Assembly (NCBI RefSeq): GCF_019966535.1
Contig: NZ_JAIMID010000007.1
Location: 124,001 to 188,000, forward strand
Reading direction: 5' to 3'
Source: Mesobacterium pallidum
GTDB taxonomy: Bacteria > Pseudomonadota > Alphaproteobacteria > Rhodobacterales > Rhodobacteraceae
DNA: 64,000 nucleotides
Made by a program: the position numbers and the translations under genes. This document shows, piece after piece, positions 17,874 through 25,418 of this stretch. Below the pieces are notes generated by a model that was not told the origin of the DNA, ran no database searches, and was given only the letters and a program-made list of their open reading frames with translations. Positions within the stretch are counted from its first letter, which is position 1. Every line of letters begins with the position of its first letter.

Positions 17874-18250
17874 TGCTGGCCGCGTTCCGCCGCCAGCTCG
17901 CTCACGTCTTTGAACTTGATCGATTCGCCGCAGCCGCAGGAATCGGTGACGTTGGGGTTGCGGAACTTGAACCCCGATTCCAGCAGCGTGTTTTCATAGT
18001 CGATCTCGGTGCCGAACAGGAACATCTGTGCCATCGGGGCGATCATCACCCGGGCGCCATCCTGTTCGACCACCTCGTCGGCGGAATCCGCGGTATCAAC
18101 GTATTCCATCGTGTATTCCATCCCCGCGCAGCCGCCCTTCTTGAGGCCGATGCGCAGGCCCGCGCGTCCGTCACGCTCCATCAGGCGCGTGATCTGCTTG
18201 ACGGCCGAGGGGGTCATGCTGACCGCCTGCTTTCCGGGAATTGCGAACAT
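17870..18250 (-). CDS. Iron-sulfur cluster assembly accessory protein (SufA/IscA family)
   Basis: 126 residues. The three conserved cysteines are present: one in KKGGCAGMEYTM (around 46) and two in DSCGCGES (around 110-112), which carry or deliver an iron-sulfur cluster. The long N-terminus (FAIPGKQAVSMTPSAVKQI) and the motif FLFGTEIDYENTLLESGFKF support the SufA/HesB type. No other suf gene is adjacent; sufBCDS must lie elsewhere. The ATG at 18250 follows a GGAAGGAG-like sequence. Confidence 0.92.
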   Translation of the reverse strand: MFAIPGKQAVSMTPSAVKQITRLMERDGRAGLRIGLKKGGCAGMEYTMEYVDTADSADEVVEQDGARVMIAPMAQMFLFGTEIDYENTLLESGFKFRNPNVTDSCGCGESIKFKDVSELAAERGQQ

Positions 18251-18365
18251 GGTGCGTGTCTCCTTCCGGGTCAATTTATGCCTTTGACGCACATGTCTCA
18301 AGGGAGGGCGTGGACACGAACCTGTGCGGCGATGCAGGGTGGCGCACCGAACTGGAATGCTTATC

Positions 18366-18382
18366 AACTTGTCATACCAGTT
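18366..18382. promoter_or_regulatory. FadR-type operator ahead of the regulator/RLP operon
   Basis: AACTTGTCATACCAGTT is a dyad with half-sites AACTTGT and ACCAGTT matching at six of seven positions. Its core TTGTCATACCA fits the FadR-subfamily GntR pattern T-G-T-N3-A-C-A. It lies 42 bases before the gntR start codon, where the encoded regulator would control its own operon. Confidence 0.65.
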
Positions 18383-18423
18383 GGCCGCGTGTAGTTTGCA
18401 TGCGACTCGAAGGGGAGAAGCCC

Positions 18424-19149
18424 ATGCAAAGCGCCAATGACCCGTTCGCACCCATCGCGCGGCAACGGCTGTCGGACCAGGTGTACGATCGGCTGCGGGG
18501 CATGATCGTCTCGGGCCAGCTTGGCCCCGGCGACACGGTCCCGTCCGAACGGGTGCTGATGGAGCGGTTCGGTGTCGGCCGTCCCGCCGTGCGCGAGGCG
18601 ATGCAGGCGCTGGCCAACAAGGGGCTCATCACCATTTCGCAGGGCGAACGCAGCCGGGTGAACGCCCCCACGGCCGATATCGCCATCGGGCAGGTGGACG
18701 AGATCGCCAAGATGCTGTTGTCCTCCGAGCCGGCGAACCTTGGTCATCTCAAGCAGCTGCGCAAGATTCTCGAGACGGGGACGGTCGCGCTGGCCGCGCG
18801 TCATTGCGGCGAAGGGGACGCCCAGGCGCTGCGGGACCTGGTCGAGGTGCAGCGCGCGGCGGTGGGCGATCCCGAGGGCTTTGTCGCTGCCGACATCGCC
18901 TTTCACGTCGCCATCGCGGGATTGACTGGCAATCCGCTGCTCCAGACCGTCACCGGCGCCATGCTGACTTGGCTGCGCGATTACTACGCGCCGCTGCTGC
19001 GCTGGTCGGGGCGCGAGGCGACGACGCTGGTGGAACATGCGCGGCTGGTCGATCACCTGGCCGCCGGGAATGCCGAGGCGGCCGTGGCGATGATGACCGC
19101 CCATCTCGACCGCTCCGACCCGCTTTACACCGCCGAGGCACGGTCATGA
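18424..19149 (+). CDS. FadR/GntR family transcriptional regulator (FCD domain)
   Basis: 241 residues. The N-terminal winged helix (about 15-75) has LSDQVYDRLRGMIVSGQL, TVPSERVLMERFGVGRPAVR and LANKGLITISQG. The C-terminal FCD domain has the metal-binding pattern Asp-His-His in DIAFHVAIAG and EHARLVDHLAAG, so it probably binds a carboxylate ligand through a metal. It overlaps the RLP gene by four bases (ATGA) and heads a four-gene operon; the sensible role is a local repressor responding to apionate or a pathway intermediate. The ATG at 18424 follows AAGGGGAG. Confidence 0.9.
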   Translation: MQSANDPFAPIARQRLSDQVYDRLRGMIVSGQLGPGDTVPSERVLMERFGVGRPAVREAMQALANKGLITISQGERSRVNAPTADIAIGQVDEIAKMLLSSEPANLGHLKQLRKILETGTVALAARHCGEGDAQALRDLVEVQRAAVGDPEGFVAADIAFHVAIAGLTGNPLLQTVTGAMLTWLRDYYAPLLRWSGREATTLVEHARLVDHLAAGNAEAAVAMMTAHLDRSDPLYTAEARS

Positions 19150-20405
19150 TCGGGCCCGACCGGATCGAGGCCGATTACCTCATCGAGACCGCGTTCGACC
19201 CGCGGGCGGCGGCCGAGATCATGGCGGGAGAGCAATCCTCGGGCACCTTCCGCCCCGTGCCGGGCGAGACGCCGGAACTGAAGGCCCGTGCCGCTGCCCG
19301 CATCGAGCGGCTGGAGGTGATCGGAGAGGTGTCCGCCCCGTCCTTGCCCGGCTCGGGCCTGCCGAAATCGGGCGGGGGCCTGCGGCAACAGGCGCGTGTG
19401 ACGCTCAGCTGGCCGCTCGCCAACCTCGGGCCGTCGCTGCCGAACCTCGTGGCAACTTTGGCCGGTAACCTGTTCGAGTTGAAGTCATTTTCCGGTTTGC
19501 GCCTGCTTGATCTGCGCCTGCCGGATGCCTTCGCCGCCCGATACCCGGGGCCGAAATTCGGCATGGCTGGCACGCGCGACCTGTCGGGCGTCGAGGGCCG
19601 CCCCCTGATCGGCACGATCATCAAGCCCAGCGTCGGCCTCACCCCCGAGGACACGGCCGCGCTGGTGGCCGAGCTGTGCGCCGGCGGCATCGATTTCATC
19701 AAGGATGACGAGTTGCAGGCGGACGGCCCCGCATGCCCCTTCGACGCCCGCGTCCGTGCCGTGATGAACGCGGTTCACCGCGCCGCAGACAAGACGGGCC
19801 GCAAGGTCATGGTCGCCTTCAACCTGACCGGAGAGGTGGACGAGATGCGCGCGCGGCACGACCTCGTGCTGGCCGAGGGCGGCACATGCGTCATGGCCTC
19901 GGTCAACGCGGTGGGGCTGTCGGGCATGATCGCGCTGGGGCGGCATTCCCAACTGCCGATCCACGCCCATCGTTGCGGCTGGGGCGCGCTGACCCGCGCG
20001 CCGCTGCTTGGCTGGGATTATGCCGCCTGGTCAAAGCTTTGGCGACTGGCAGGCGCGGACCACATGCATGTCAACGGGCTGGACAACAAGTTCACCGAAA
20101 GCGACGAAAGCGTCATCGCCTCGGCCCGGTCGCTCTCCGATCCGCTTTTTCCCGATGCACCCATGCGCGCGGTGCCGGTGTTCTCGTCCGGCCAGACCGT
20201 CCACCAGGCGGCGGGCACGCTGGCGGCGGCGGGCGGGCCGGACCTGATCGTCACGGCGGGCGGCGGCATCGTCGCGCATCCGGGCGGCGTCGCGGCGGGG
20301 GTCGAGGCGATGCGCGCGGCCTATGACGCGGCCGGGCAGGGGATCGACGCGGCAACCTACGCCAGGGACCACCCCGCGCTGGCCGCCGCGCTGGCGGCGT
20401 TCTGA
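19146..20405 (+). CDS. oiaX: RuBisCO-like protein, probable 3-oxo-isoapionate-4-phosphate decarboxylase
   Basis: 419 residues with the RuBisCO large-subunit fold. GTIIKPSVGLTP gives the first active-site lysine (K160), but the second Lys of the usual KPK is Ser. GGIDFIKDDE has the carbamylated lysine and metal-binding Asp/Glu (K186, D188, E189), followed by HAHRCGWGALTR and GGGIVAHPGG. The residues next to KDDE differ from true RuBisCO, so CO2 fixation is unlikely. RLPs next to a DUF1537 kinase and an ApnO-type oxidoreductase are assigned to D-apionate breakdown. Decarboxylase (OiaX) is more likely than the transcarboxylase/hydrolase (OiaT), but this is not settled by sequence. Confidence 0.78.
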   Translation: MIGPDRIEADYLIETAFDPRAAAEIMAGEQSSGTFRPVPGETPELKARAAARIERLEVIGEVSAPSLPGSGLPKSGGGLRQQARVTLSWPLANLGPSLPNLVATLAGNLFELKSFSGLRLLDLRLPDAFAARYPGPKFGMAGTRDLSGVEGRPLIGTIIKPSVGLTPEDTAALVAELCAGGIDFIKDDELQADGPACPFDARVRAVMNAVHRAADKTGRKVMVAFNLTGEVDEMRARHDLVLAEGGTCVMASVNAVGLSGMIALGRHSQLPIHAHRCGWGALTRAPLLGWDYAAWSKLWRLAGADHMHVNGLDNKFTESDESVIASARSLSDPLFPDAPMRAVPVFSSGQTVHQAAGTLAAAGGPDLIVTAGGGIVAHPGGVAAGVEAMRAAYDAAGQGIDAATYARDHPALAAALAAF

Positions 20406-20408
20406 GCC

Positions 20409-21728
20409 ATGGCGCCGCGGCTCACCTTCTACGGCGACGATTTCACCGGCTCGACCGCGGTGATGGAGGTGCTGACTTTCGCCGGCGTCCCCACGTTGCT
20501 GTTCCTCGCGCCGCCGGCGCCCGAGGTGCTGGCCCGCTACCCGGAGGCGCAGGCCATCGGCGTGGCCGGCATCGCCCGGTCGCAAACCCCGGACTGGATG
20601 CGCGCCGAACTGCCGCCGATCTTCGCGGCGCTGCGGCGCCTTGGTGCGCCGCTGGTGCATTACAAGGTCTGTTCGACCTTCGATTCCGCGCCCCATGTGG
20701 GCTCGATCGGTGCGGCGGCCGAGATCGGGGCCGAGGTCTTCGCCCCCGATTGGATCCCGCTGGTGGTCGGCGCCCCGGCCATCGGGCGCTACCAGGTCTT
20801 CGGCAACCTCTTCGCCGGGTCCGAAAGCGGCATCCACCGCCTTGACCGACACCCGGTCATGGCGCGCCACCCGGTGACGCCGATGGACGAGGCCGACCTT
20901 TGCCGCCATCTCTCCCGTCAGACCGACATGGCCACCGGTGTGGTCGACATGGCCGCGATGACCTCCGGCCGTGGTGACGCGGCGCTGGCCGAGGCGCGGG
21001 CGACGGGCGCCCGGATCATCGCGCTCGACGCGCTGGACGACGCGACCCTGGCCGAGGCGGGGCGGCTGATGTGGGCGGGCGGGGCCGGAGGATTCGTCCT
21101 TGGCTCGCAGGGGGTCGAATACGCGTTGACCGCCTATTGGCGCCGCACAGGCCTGCTGCCGGCCGAGCCCGAACCGTCCGTGCTGACGCCGGTCGACCAA
21201 CTCTTCGCCGTCTCCGGCTCCTGCGCGCCGACCACCGCGACACAGATTGCCCGGGCCGACGCGGCGGGGTTTGCCGTGCTCGATTTAGACGCCTCGGACC
21301 CCGGCGCGCTGGCCGCCGAGGCGGCACGGACCCTCGACGCCGCGCTCGACCTGCTGGGCCAGGGCCGCGATGTGCTGGTCGCCACCGCCCGCGGCCCGGA
21401 CGACCCGCGCGTGACCCGCCTGTCGGCCGCCGAGAACGACAGCCTCGGCGCGGCGCTCGGGCAGATCGTTGCCGAAATCCGCCGCCGCACGGGACTGCCG
21501 CGCATCGCCATCGCGGGCGGCGACACCTCTGGCCATGCGCTCAGCGTCCTCGGGGCCGAGGCCCTGTCGGCCGTCGCCCCTTTGGCCCCCGGCGCGCCGC
21601 TCTGCCGCGTGCATTGCCCGGCTGACGCGACCCTCGACGGGCTCGAGGTCACGCTGAAGGGCGGCCAGATGGGCGCCCCCGATTTCTTCATCACGACCAA
21701 GACCGGGGCCACGCGGCCCGGCGCATAA
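20409..21728 (+). CDS. oiaK: Four-carbon acid sugar kinase family (DUF1537), probable 3-oxo-isoapionate kinase
   Basis: 439 residues. The N-terminal substrate domain starts with FYGDDFTGSTAVMEVL and contains YKVCSTFDSAPHVGSIG. The C-terminal nucleotide-binding domain has VSGSCAPTTATQI, IAGGDTSGHAL and TLKGGQMGAPDFF. Members phosphorylate acid sugars with ATP. Its position three bases after the RLP and before the ApnO-like gene suggests 3-oxo-isoapionate as substrate, giving the 4-phosphate used by the RLP. Confidence 0.8.
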   Translation: MAPRLTFYGDDFTGSTAVMEVLTFAGVPTLLFLAPPAPEVLARYPEAQAIGVAGIARSQTPDWMRAELPPIFAALRRLGAPLVHYKVCSTFDSAPHVGSIGAAAEIGAEVFAPDWIPLVVGAPAIGRYQVFGNLFAGSESGIHRLDRHPVMARHPVTPMDEADLCRHLSRQTDMATGVVDMAAMTSGRGDAALAEARATGARIIALDALDDATLAEAGRLMWAGGAGGFVLGSQGVEYALTAYWRRTGLLPAEPEPSVLTPVDQLFAVSGSCAPTTATQIARADAAGFAVLDLDASDPGALAAEAARTLDAALDLLGQGRDVLVATARGPDDPRVTRLSAAENDSLGAALGQIVAEIRRRTGLPRIAIAGGDTSGHALSVLGAEALSAVAPLAPGAPLCRVHCPADATLDGLEVTLKGGQMGAPDFFITTKTGATRPGA

Positions 21729-21740
21729 GGGAGACAGACC

Positions 21741-22577
21741 ATGACCAAGATTGCCCTCTTCGGGGCCGGCGGCAAGATGGGCGTCCGCCTGGCCACCAAC
21801 CTGAAAGCCGCTAACTACGATGTGCTTCCGGTCGAGGTGACACCGGCCGGACAGGAACGGCTGCACGCCGAAACCGGGCTCACCTGCGTCGAGCAGTCCG
21901 ATGCACTGGCCGCCGCCGACACGGTCATCCTCGCCGTGCCCGACCGCCTGATCGGCACGGTGCTGCGCGGGTTCCTTGCCGAGCTGAAGCCCGGCACCGC
22001 CGTCATCATGCTGGACGCCGCAGCACCCCATGCCGGCACCCTGCCGCAGCGCGACGACGTCACCTATTTCGTCGCGCACCCCTGCCATCCGCCGCTCTTC
22101 AGCGACGAAACCGACCCGGCCGCGCAAAAGGACTATTTCGGCGGCATCGCGGCGAAACAGCATATCGTTTGCGCCCTCGCGCAGGGCCCCGAAGAGCATT
22201 ATGCCAAGTGCGAGGCCATCGCGCGGGCCTTCTACGCCCCCGTGATGCGGTCGCACCGGGTCAGCGTCGAACAGCTGGCAATCCTGGAACCGGCCCTGTC
22301 GGAAACCGTCGGCGCGACCTTCGCCAAGGCGCTCAAGGATGCCACGGACGAGGCGGCCCGGCGCGGCGTGCCCTACCAGGCAGCCGAGGATTTCCTGCTG
22401 GGCCATATGACGATCCTCCTGGCCACTGCCTTCGGCTTCCAGCCCGGCGGACGGTTGTCCGACGGCTGCCTGCTGGCGATCGAAGAGGCGCAGCCGGTGA
22501 TCTTCCGGGACGGCTGGCTGGACAAGGTGTTTGCGCCCGAGGCGATCAAGGCCTCTGTCCAGTCGATCTGCCGCTGA
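21741..22577 (+). CDS. apnO: Phosphogluconate-dehydrogenase-C-domain oxidoreductase, probable D-apionate oxidoisomerase
   Basis: 278 residues. The N-terminal Rossmann domain has KIALFGAGGKMGVRLATNL, a GxGGxxG dinucleotide site, and AADTVILAVPD. The C-terminal helical domain (AHPCHPPLFSDET, then QLAILEPALSETVGATFAKA) is of the PGDH_C type. Enzymes of this kind next to OiaK and RLP genes oxidise and isomerise D-apionate to 3-oxo-isoapionate. It starts 12 bases after oiaK with a GGGAGAC ribosome-binding site and closes the operon. Confidence 0.78.
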   Translation: MTKIALFGAGGKMGVRLATNLKAANYDVLPVEVTPAGQERLHAETGLTCVEQSDALAAADTVILAVPDRLIGTVLRGFLAELKPGTAVIMLDAAAPHAGTLPQRDDVTYFVAHPCHPPLFSDETDPAAQKDYFGGIAAKQHIVCALAQGPEEHYAKCEAIARAFYAPVMRSHRVSVEQLAILEPALSETVGATFAKALKDATDEAARRGVPYQAAEDFLLGHMTILLATAFGFQPGGRLSDGCLLAIEEAQPVIFRDGWLDKVFAPEAIKASVQSICR

Positions 22578-22587
22578 ACAGCGTTCA
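22575..22587. terminator. TGAACAGCGTTCA palindrome at the apnO stop
   Basis: A variant of the 15-bp palindrome seen at 15761 and 23901. The TGA is the apnO stop codon. Arms are TGAAC/GTTCA around AGC. Function is inferred only from its position at the ends of genes. Confidence 0.4.
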
Positions 22588-22663
22588 ACGCGCCGCGGGG
22601 CCTTGAGCCTCGCGCGCGTTCGGGGTAGGCGCGGGGCTTCGTTTTTCAGCCCTTGGTGCGCCC

Positions 22664-23893
22664 ATGTCCGGTCCCGTCCTTGCCGTCGATTTCGGCACCT
22701 CGAACTCTGCCGCCGCGATGCTCGACGGGGGCCGCGTGCGCCGCTTGCCGCTTGAACCCGGCGCGGACACGCTCCCCACGGCGGTGTTCTTCCCGACCGG
22801 AGGGACCATGCGCATCGGCGAGGCCGCGGCCGCGGCACTGATCGACGGCGAAGAGGGGCGCTACATGCGGGCCCTGAAATCCGTTCTCGGAACGCCGCTG
22901 TTCCACGAAAAGCGGCTGATCGGCGGCAAGCGTCGGACCCTGGCCGAGGTGGTCACAGCCTTTCTGTCCGCGTTGAAGACCGGGGCCGAACGCGAGGCAG
23001 GTGTCACCTTCACCCATGTCCTGTCGGGCCGCCCCGTTCATTTCCACACCCGCGACGCCGACCGCGACGCCCAGGCCAAATCCGACCTCCGCGGATGTTA
23101 CGAAGCGGCCGGCTTTACCGAGGTCGATTTCCTCTTCGAGCCCGAAGCGGCGGCCCACGCGGCCGAACCGATCACCGGCCTTGGCCTGATCGTCGACATC
23201 GGCGGCGGCACCTCGGACTTTTCGGTCTATCGCCGCAAGCGCGACACGGTCGAGATCCTCGCCTCGCACGGCATCCGCCTGGGCGGCACCGATTTCGACC
23301 ACGCCGTGTCGATGGCCCATGCCATGCCGCTGCTGGGCCTGGGCGGAGAACTTACCCGCAGCCTCGCTGATGGCCGCTTGCCCGTGCCGCGCCAGATCTA
23401 CGCGGACCTCTCGACCTGGGCGATGATCCCCTTTCTCTACACGGCCGAGACGCGGCGCATGGCGCAGGACCTGCTCGATCACGCGGTGGACAAGCCGGCG
23501 ATGACGCGGCTGGTGACGGTGCTGCGGGACGAGCTGGGCCATGACCTGGCCTTCGCGGTCGAGGCGGGCAAGATCGCCGCCAACAGCGGCACGGCGGCCG
23601 AGATCGACATGGGCCTGATCGAGCCGCGCCTGGCCGCGCCGGTCACACCCGGCTCGCTCACCCGCGCGCTGGACCCGCAGCGCGACGACCTGCGCACGGC
23701 CGTCTACGAAACGCTCTTTGGCGCGCAGGTCCAGCCCGCGCAGATCGACCACGTCGTGCTGGTGGGCGGCTCGAGCCTCATGGAGCTGGTGACCTCCGAG
23801 CTGAAGGCGATCCTGCCGCAAGCGCGCCAGCAGCGCAGCGCGGCCTTCACGGCCGTGGTCGACGGGCTGGCGCTGGCCTCGGCGACACGTTGA
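22664..23893 (+). CDS. Hsp70 family protein, ATPase domain only (YegD-like)
   Basis: 409 residues. The actin-like ATPase motifs are present: phosphate 1 VLAVDFGTSNSAAAM, connect/phosphate 2 GLIVDIGGGTSDFSVYRR (around 172-189) and the adenosine motif HVVLVGGSSLMELV. There is no substrate-binding beta domain or lid, so it is not DnaK but a YegD-like member. Its client or partner is unknown. It lies between the apionate operon and the amine cluster and belongs clearly to neither. Confidence 0.85.
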   Translation: MSGPVLAVDFGTSNSAAAMLDGGRVRRLPLEPGADTLPTAVFFPTGGTMRIGEAAAAALIDGEEGRYMRALKSVLGTPLFHEKRLIGGKRRTLAEVVTAFLSALKTGAEREAGVTFTHVLSGRPVHFHTRDADRDAQAKSDLRGCYEAAGFTEVDFLFEPEAAAHAAEPITGLGLIVDIGGGTSDFSVYRRKRDTVEILASHGIRLGGTDFDHAVSMAHAMPLLGLGGELTRSLADGRLPVPRQIYADLSTWAMIPFLYTAETRRMAQDLLDHAVDKPAMTRLVTVLRDELGHDLAFAVEAGKIAANSGTAAEIDMGLIEPRLAAPVTPGSLTRALDPQRDDLRTAVYETLFGAQVQPAQIDHVVLVGGSSLMELVTSELKAILPQARQQRSAAFTAVVDGLALASATR

Positions 23894-23900
23894 GAGCGGG

Positions 23901-23915
23901 CTGAACGCCGTTCAG
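23901..23915. terminator. CTGAACGCCGTTCAG palindrome between convergent hsp70 and oxidase genes
   Basis: Identical to 15761-15775. It lies 8 bases after the hsp70 stop and overlaps the stop (TCA at 23912-23914) of the minus-strand FAD oxidase. Confidence 0.5.
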
Positions 23916-25210
23916 ATCCCGAGCCGGTCGCGCATCGCGAACCAGGTCATCGCCAGCACCAACAGCGGCGTACGCCCCATGCCGCCGCCCGGAAAGGGCA
24001 GGGCGGGCACGCGTGCCATGGTATCGAACCCCTCGGCCTCGCCCGCGATGGCCTGCGCCATCAACAGGCCGGCATGGGTCGCTGTCCCCAGCCCGTGTCC
24101 GGAATAGCCCGAGGCGCTCAGCACGTTCGGCGCCAGCCGCGCGAAATAGGGCGCCCGCCGCCGCGTGATCGCCAGCGTGCCACCCCAGGCATGGGTGATC
24201 TTCACATCCTTGAGCTGCGGGAAGACTTGGCTCATCGGCTTGCGCACCACTGCCTCGATATCGGACGGAAACCGGTAGCCATAGCTCTCGCCACCGCCGA
24301 ACAGCAGCCGGTTGTCATGGCTCATGCGGAAGTAATTCACGACGAACTTGGTGTCGGCCACGGCCACGTCGCGGGTCAGCACGGCCCCCGCCTCCAGCGG
24401 CTCGGTCGCCACGATGAAGTTGTTGATCGGCATGACCCTTGCGGCCACCTTGCGGTCGAGCGTGCCGAGATAGCCGTTGCAGCCCAGCACGACGTGTTCG
24501 CAGACCACGCGGCCATGACCGGTCTTGACCACCGGCTTTGCCCCATGCTCGATCCCGTGCACCCGGCTGCCTTCGAAAACCTGCACTCCGGCCGCCAGGC
24601 AGGCCCGTGCCAGCCCCAGCGCGAAGGCCAGCGGGTGCAGGTGACCCGCGCCCATGTCCAGCATACCGCCCCTGTAGGCGGGCGAGCGGCACAGCTCGCG
24701 CCCCTTGGCCTCGTCCAGCAGCTCGATCCGGTCATAGCCGTAGTCGCGCGCCAGCATCTCGGCTTCCTCGTGGATCTCGCGCCGCTCGCCATCGGTGTAG
24801 CCGTAGGTGGCGACCCCGTCCCGCAGGTGGCAGTCGATCCCGTGCCGCGCGATCAGCCCGCGCACCACGGCCTTCGCCTCCTCGGCCAGGGCCCACAATT
24901 TTCGCGCATCATCGCGCCCGACCAGCCGCTCCAGCTCCGGCTGGTGCATCCGCTGGCCCGAGCCCAACTGTCCGCCATTGCGCCCCGAGGCGCCAAAGCC
25001 CACGCGCTGCGCCTCGACCAGTGCTACGGAATAGCCCCGCTCCGCCAGGTGCAGCGCCGCCGAGAGCCCGGTATAGCCGCCGCCCACGACGCAGACATCC
25101 GCCCGAACCTCGCCCTTCAGCTCGGGACACCGCGCAAGGGGCGCCACCGTCTCGGCATACCAGCTTTGCGGATATTCCCCTGCAGGGTCATTGGCCGTCA
25201 GCAGATCCAT
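23912..25210 (-). CDS. FAD-dependent oxidoreductase, gamma-glutamylputrescine oxidase type
   Basis: 432 residues. The FAD-binding motif VCVVGGGYTGLSAALHLAE (around 39-57) and the following GRNGGQLGSGQR are characteristic of the PuuB/DadA-like oxidases; the C-terminal GYSGHGLGTATHAG closes the FAD site. PuuB oxidatively deaminates gamma-glutamylputrescine to the aldehyde. The neighbouring PuuA-like glutamine synthetase supports this, but other glutamylated amines are possible. The ATG at 25210 is chosen; the frame extends upstream only into repeat DNA. Confidence 0.82.
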   Translation of the reverse strand: MDLLTANDPAGEYPQSWYAETVAPLARCPELKGEVRADVCVVGGGYTGLSAALHLAERGYSVALVEAQRVGFGASGRNGGQLGSGQRMHQPELERLVGRDDARKLWALAEEAKAVVRGLIARHGIDCHLRDGVATYGYTDGERREIHEEAEMLARDYGYDRIELLDEAKGRELCRSPAYRGGMLDMGAGHLHPLAFALGLARACLAAGVQVFEGSRVHGIEHGAKPVVKTGHGRVVCEHVVLGCNGYLGTLDRKVAARVMPINNFIVATEPLEAGAVLTRDVAVADTKFVVNYFRMSHDNRLLFGGGESYGYRFPSDIEAVVRKPMSQVFPQLKDVKITHAWGGTLAITRRRAPYFARLAPNVLSASGYSGHGLGTATHAGLLMAQAIAGEAEGFDTMARVPALPFPGGGMGRTPLLVLAMTWFAMRDRLGI

Positions 25211-25224
25211 GCCCGATCCCACAT

Positions 25225-25409
25225 CTTCATTGTTTTCCAAATACCTCGGGGGAGTCACCGCAGGTGACGGGGGCTGGCCCCCCCGGGCGGCTACGCCGCC
25301 CAATAGAAACCGGGCGGATACGCCGCCCAACAAAAACCCGGCGGCTCTGCCGCCTTTGAAAGCAGCGCCGGCGCAGCCGGCGCCCCCGGTCGGATCACGC
25401 AGTGATCCG
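25225..25409. repeat. Repeat arm (site 5) followed by an array of six hairpins
   Basis: Arm B (25225-25254, CTTCATTGTTTTCCAAATAC then CTCGGGGGAG) is followed by GTCACCGCAGGTGAC (25254-25268), GGGCGGCTACGCCGCCC (25285-25301), GGGCGGATACGCCGCCC (25312-25328), GGCGGCTCTGCCGCC (25340-25354), GCGCCGGCGCAGCCGGCGC (25365-25383) and CGGATCACGCAGTGATCCG (25391-25409). Loops are mostly three bases. The last hairpin, flanked by CGGT and AAACCG, begins the same way as the one at the amtB stop. The array fills the gap between the PuuA-like stop and the PuuB-like start. Confidence 0.85.
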
Positions 25410-25418
25410 AAACCGACC

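Noticed and set aside
19146..20405. True RuBisCO (carbon fixation)
   Set aside because: One of the active-site lysines of KPK is Ser, the residues after KDDE differ, and the neighbours are an acid-sugar kinase and ApnO-like enzyme rather than phosphoribulokinase or a small subunit.
25211..25333. N-terminal extension of the PuuB-like oxidase
   Set aside because: The extra codons translate repeat DNA and show no family similarity; the ATG at 25210 gives the normal N-terminus.
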